A stretch of DNA of 35,000 bases from Nostoc commune NIES-4072. Its GTDB lineage: Bacteria > Cyanobacteriota > Cyanobacteriia > Cyanobacteriales > Nostocaceae. The notes below the pieces were generated by a model. It made no database searches. It worked only from the letters and a program-made list of their open reading frames with translations, and had not been told where the DNA came from. Positions within the stretch are counted from its first letter, which is position 1, and every line of letters begins with the position of its first letter. Positions 33,619 through 35,000 of the stretch are shown piece after piece. The stretch is from the NCBI RefSeq assembly GCF_003113895.1, contig NZ_BDUD01000001.1, positions 6,846,559-6,881,558 on the forward strand. The letters run 5' to 3'. A program made the position numbers and the translations under genes.

Positions 33619-33770
33619 CAGTGGACAAAGGTTAACAGCAGAATTGTCAGATCAATAACAGAGCCTGTTGCTAAAAAGAGGGGCTTCCTCCAAGCAAGTG
33701 GCAGGCTAACGACCTATGCAACAGCGATCGCAGCTACCTAAATGCGCTTGTTGGTGAATGTAGCTTTAGT

Positions 33771-33881
33771 TGGTTTAATTGGTGTCGTCGTTTAAGTAAA
33801 GACTATGAAATTTTACCGCAAACGCATGAAATATTTGTGCCAATTGCAATGATTCGGTTAATGCTGAGAAGACTCGCTTAA
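33771..33881 (+). pseudogene. Transposase C-terminal relic (IS5/IS4-like DDE)
   Basis: 36 codons read WFNWCRRLSKDYEILPQTHE then IAMIRLMLRRLA and stop, the usual C-terminus of IS5-family transposases. No start or catalytic part remains. The rest of 33619-33912 is non-coding as far as I can see. Confidence 0.6.
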
Positions 33882-33912
33882 TAGATTCTTTTAATACTTT
33901 TCAAACATCCTT

Positions 33913-34863
33913 TTAGGAACGAATTAACATTGGGTCATAAATTTGAATTTTTTGAACGCCGCAATTAGCCAAAATAGAGCTAACGTAATCAAGCTCATTG
34001 TCTGTGCCACTAATGATGAGTATGTAATTGCCTTGCTCAATTTGCTCGTTGTAAAAGCGTGCCCACTCATCTCCTATTCCTAGCCTCATAGCGTCAAAAC
34101 GCTCACTTAAATTAACACCTATTGATCCTTTAAATTGAGAAAAGTCTTTGCAAATTAAGGAAATCTGGTTTACTGGAAAACCTGCCCCACAGATATCATT
34201 AATTGCAGCTTCAACATTATCTATGTTATTAAAGTCACTAACAGCATATTTGGTTAAAATCCCACTTTTATTTGAAATGGCAGTAGCAGAAGTCGTGGTG
34301 TTCAGATAATTTGTAGTTCCATGTTCACTGTTGAAATGCTCGTAAATGCCAAACTCTTCAATACCCCAACGCAGGAGAATTGCTTCTACTTTAGCAATTT
34401 CAAAAGATGTACAATCCACGATTATTAAATAGTGTCCAACTTCTACTCGCTGGTTATATGCTCTAGCTTGCTCTTCCGACATTCCCCAACCAACTAATGC
34501 ACCAGCAAAAGTTCCAGTCGCTGCACCAATGCTTGCCCCTACAAGGGTTGTAACCAAAGCGGTTGCAGCTGCTCCAGCTAGCATTATTGGCCCAACTCCA
34601 GGGATTGCTAAAGTACCTAGACCTACTAATAAACCAGTCAACCCACCAACAGCACCTCCTGAAAGCCCTCCTACCGTTGCGCCTTCGTCGGATTTATCAC
34701 CTTTTTCATCATCACCAATCTGATGATTGCGGTCTGTATTCTGTACAAGTACAGATACTTTTTCCATCGCCAAGCCAGAATCTCTCAACTCATGTAGTGC
34801 TTGTTCTGCATCTCGACGATGAGTAAATACGCCTACAGCACGTTGATATTTACTTAAAACCAT
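33913..34863 (-). CDS. General-stress-type protein with glycine-zipper segment
   Basis: A 316-residue protein with two alpha/beta repeats of the YflT/general stress protein 17M type: residues about 8-55 (AVGVFTHRRDAEQALHELRD) and a related one in the second half (about 205-260, YAVSDFNNIDNVEAAINDIC). Between them, about 62-128 is a Gly/Ala-rich glycine-zipper (GGLSGGAVGGLTGLLVGLGT). The two short Ile/Val-rich strands YLIIVDC and YILIISG also repeat. This arrangement is common in cyanobacterial stress-related proteins, often membrane-associated. Function unknown. Start ATG 34863 has AGGAGT upstream. The 34864-35000 edge has no gene. Confidence 0.75.
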   Translation of the reverse strand: MVLSKYQRAVGVFTHRRDAEQALHELRDSGLAMEKVSVLVQNTDRNHQIGDDEKGDKSDEGATVGGLSGGAVGGLTGLLVGLGTLAIPGVGPIMLAGAAATALVTTLVGASIGAATGTFAGALVGWGMSEEQARAYNQRVEVGHYLIIVDCTSFEIAKVEAILLRWGIEEFGIYEHFNSEHGTTNYLNTTTSATAISNKSGILTKYAVSDFNNIDNVEAAINDICGAGFPVNQISLICKDFSQFKGSIGVNLSERFDAMRLGIGDEWARFYNEQIEQGNYILIISGTDNELDYVSSILANCGVQKIQIYDPMLIRS

Positions 34864-35000
34864 TATTACTCCTTGGTAGCCCAGGAAAATTAATTACTTA
34901 CAAATTTAGTATTTCACTATTTGTAATATTAAATACGAGTTTTTTGAACTGAAAATCATCCATCCTTAGTAGTAAAATTCATGACCTTGAAGGAAATAGT

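Overview
The window looks like a chromosome segment of a filamentous, heterocyst-type cyanobacterium (Nostocaceae or relatives such as Nostoc, Calothrix or Tolypothrix). The evidence is abundant GCGATCGC (HIP1) octamers, long runs of heptanucleotide repeats (GCCCAAT, AACTCCT), purine-rich dispersed repeats, a CphA/RcpA phytochrome pair, and several dispersed palindromic repeats typical of these genomes. No rRNA, tRNA or CRISPR array was found.

Layout. 0-6.1 kb: a protein O-mannosyltransferase-like membrane enzyme flanked by heptamer repeats; a bilin-binding phytochrome histidine kinase (cphA) overlapping its response regulator (rcpA); a receiver-histidine kinase hybrid. 6.1-6.9 kb: 84-bp tandem repeats and a small inverted-repeat element. 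6.9-13.0 kb: a secretion operon with an HTH protein, a C39-peptidase ABC exporter carrying an N-terminal cNMP-type domain, an HlyD adaptor and a parvulin-type isomerase. 13.2 kb: a 49-aa double-glycine leader peptide on the opposite strand. 13.9-15.2 kb: toxin-antitoxin-like genes, one pair broken. 15.3-16.6 kb: a HopA1-family RiPP lyase with an out-of-frame remnant of its partner kinase. 17.0-19.3 kb (minus strand): a radical-SAM RiPP cluster whose Nif11-like precursor has two PLYGVI core motifs, the hallmark of tyramine-excising 'spliceotide' systems. 19.7 kb: a second GGG-leader, bacteriocin-like peptide. 20.3-26.9 kb: housekeeping genes (trmB, gyrA, lnt, an EgtC-like amidotransferase). 27.7-31.0 kb: a wrecked RND efflux adaptor/pump pair interrupted by an intact IS200/IS605 element (tnpA, tnpB). 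31.3-35 kb: a small membrane protein, transposase relics, a MAPEG protein, a LuxR-type regulator and a glycine-zipper stress-type protein.

How the parts fit. The exporter operon could cleave leaders after double glycine and secrete products of the two GGG-leader peptides and of the Nif11-type precursor; the two GGG peptides also share a similar upstream segment of about 85 bp, suggesting co-regulation. The 6.9-20 kb stretch therefore reads as a ribosomal-peptide (RiPP) island. Its most interesting part is the candidate protein-splicing locus: precursor (18580-18960), radical SAM enzyme (17242-18504), a 59-aa accessory protein (17041-17220) and a seven-cysteine protein (19002-19307). The kinase/HopA1 pair appears to be a dying second pathway in the same island.
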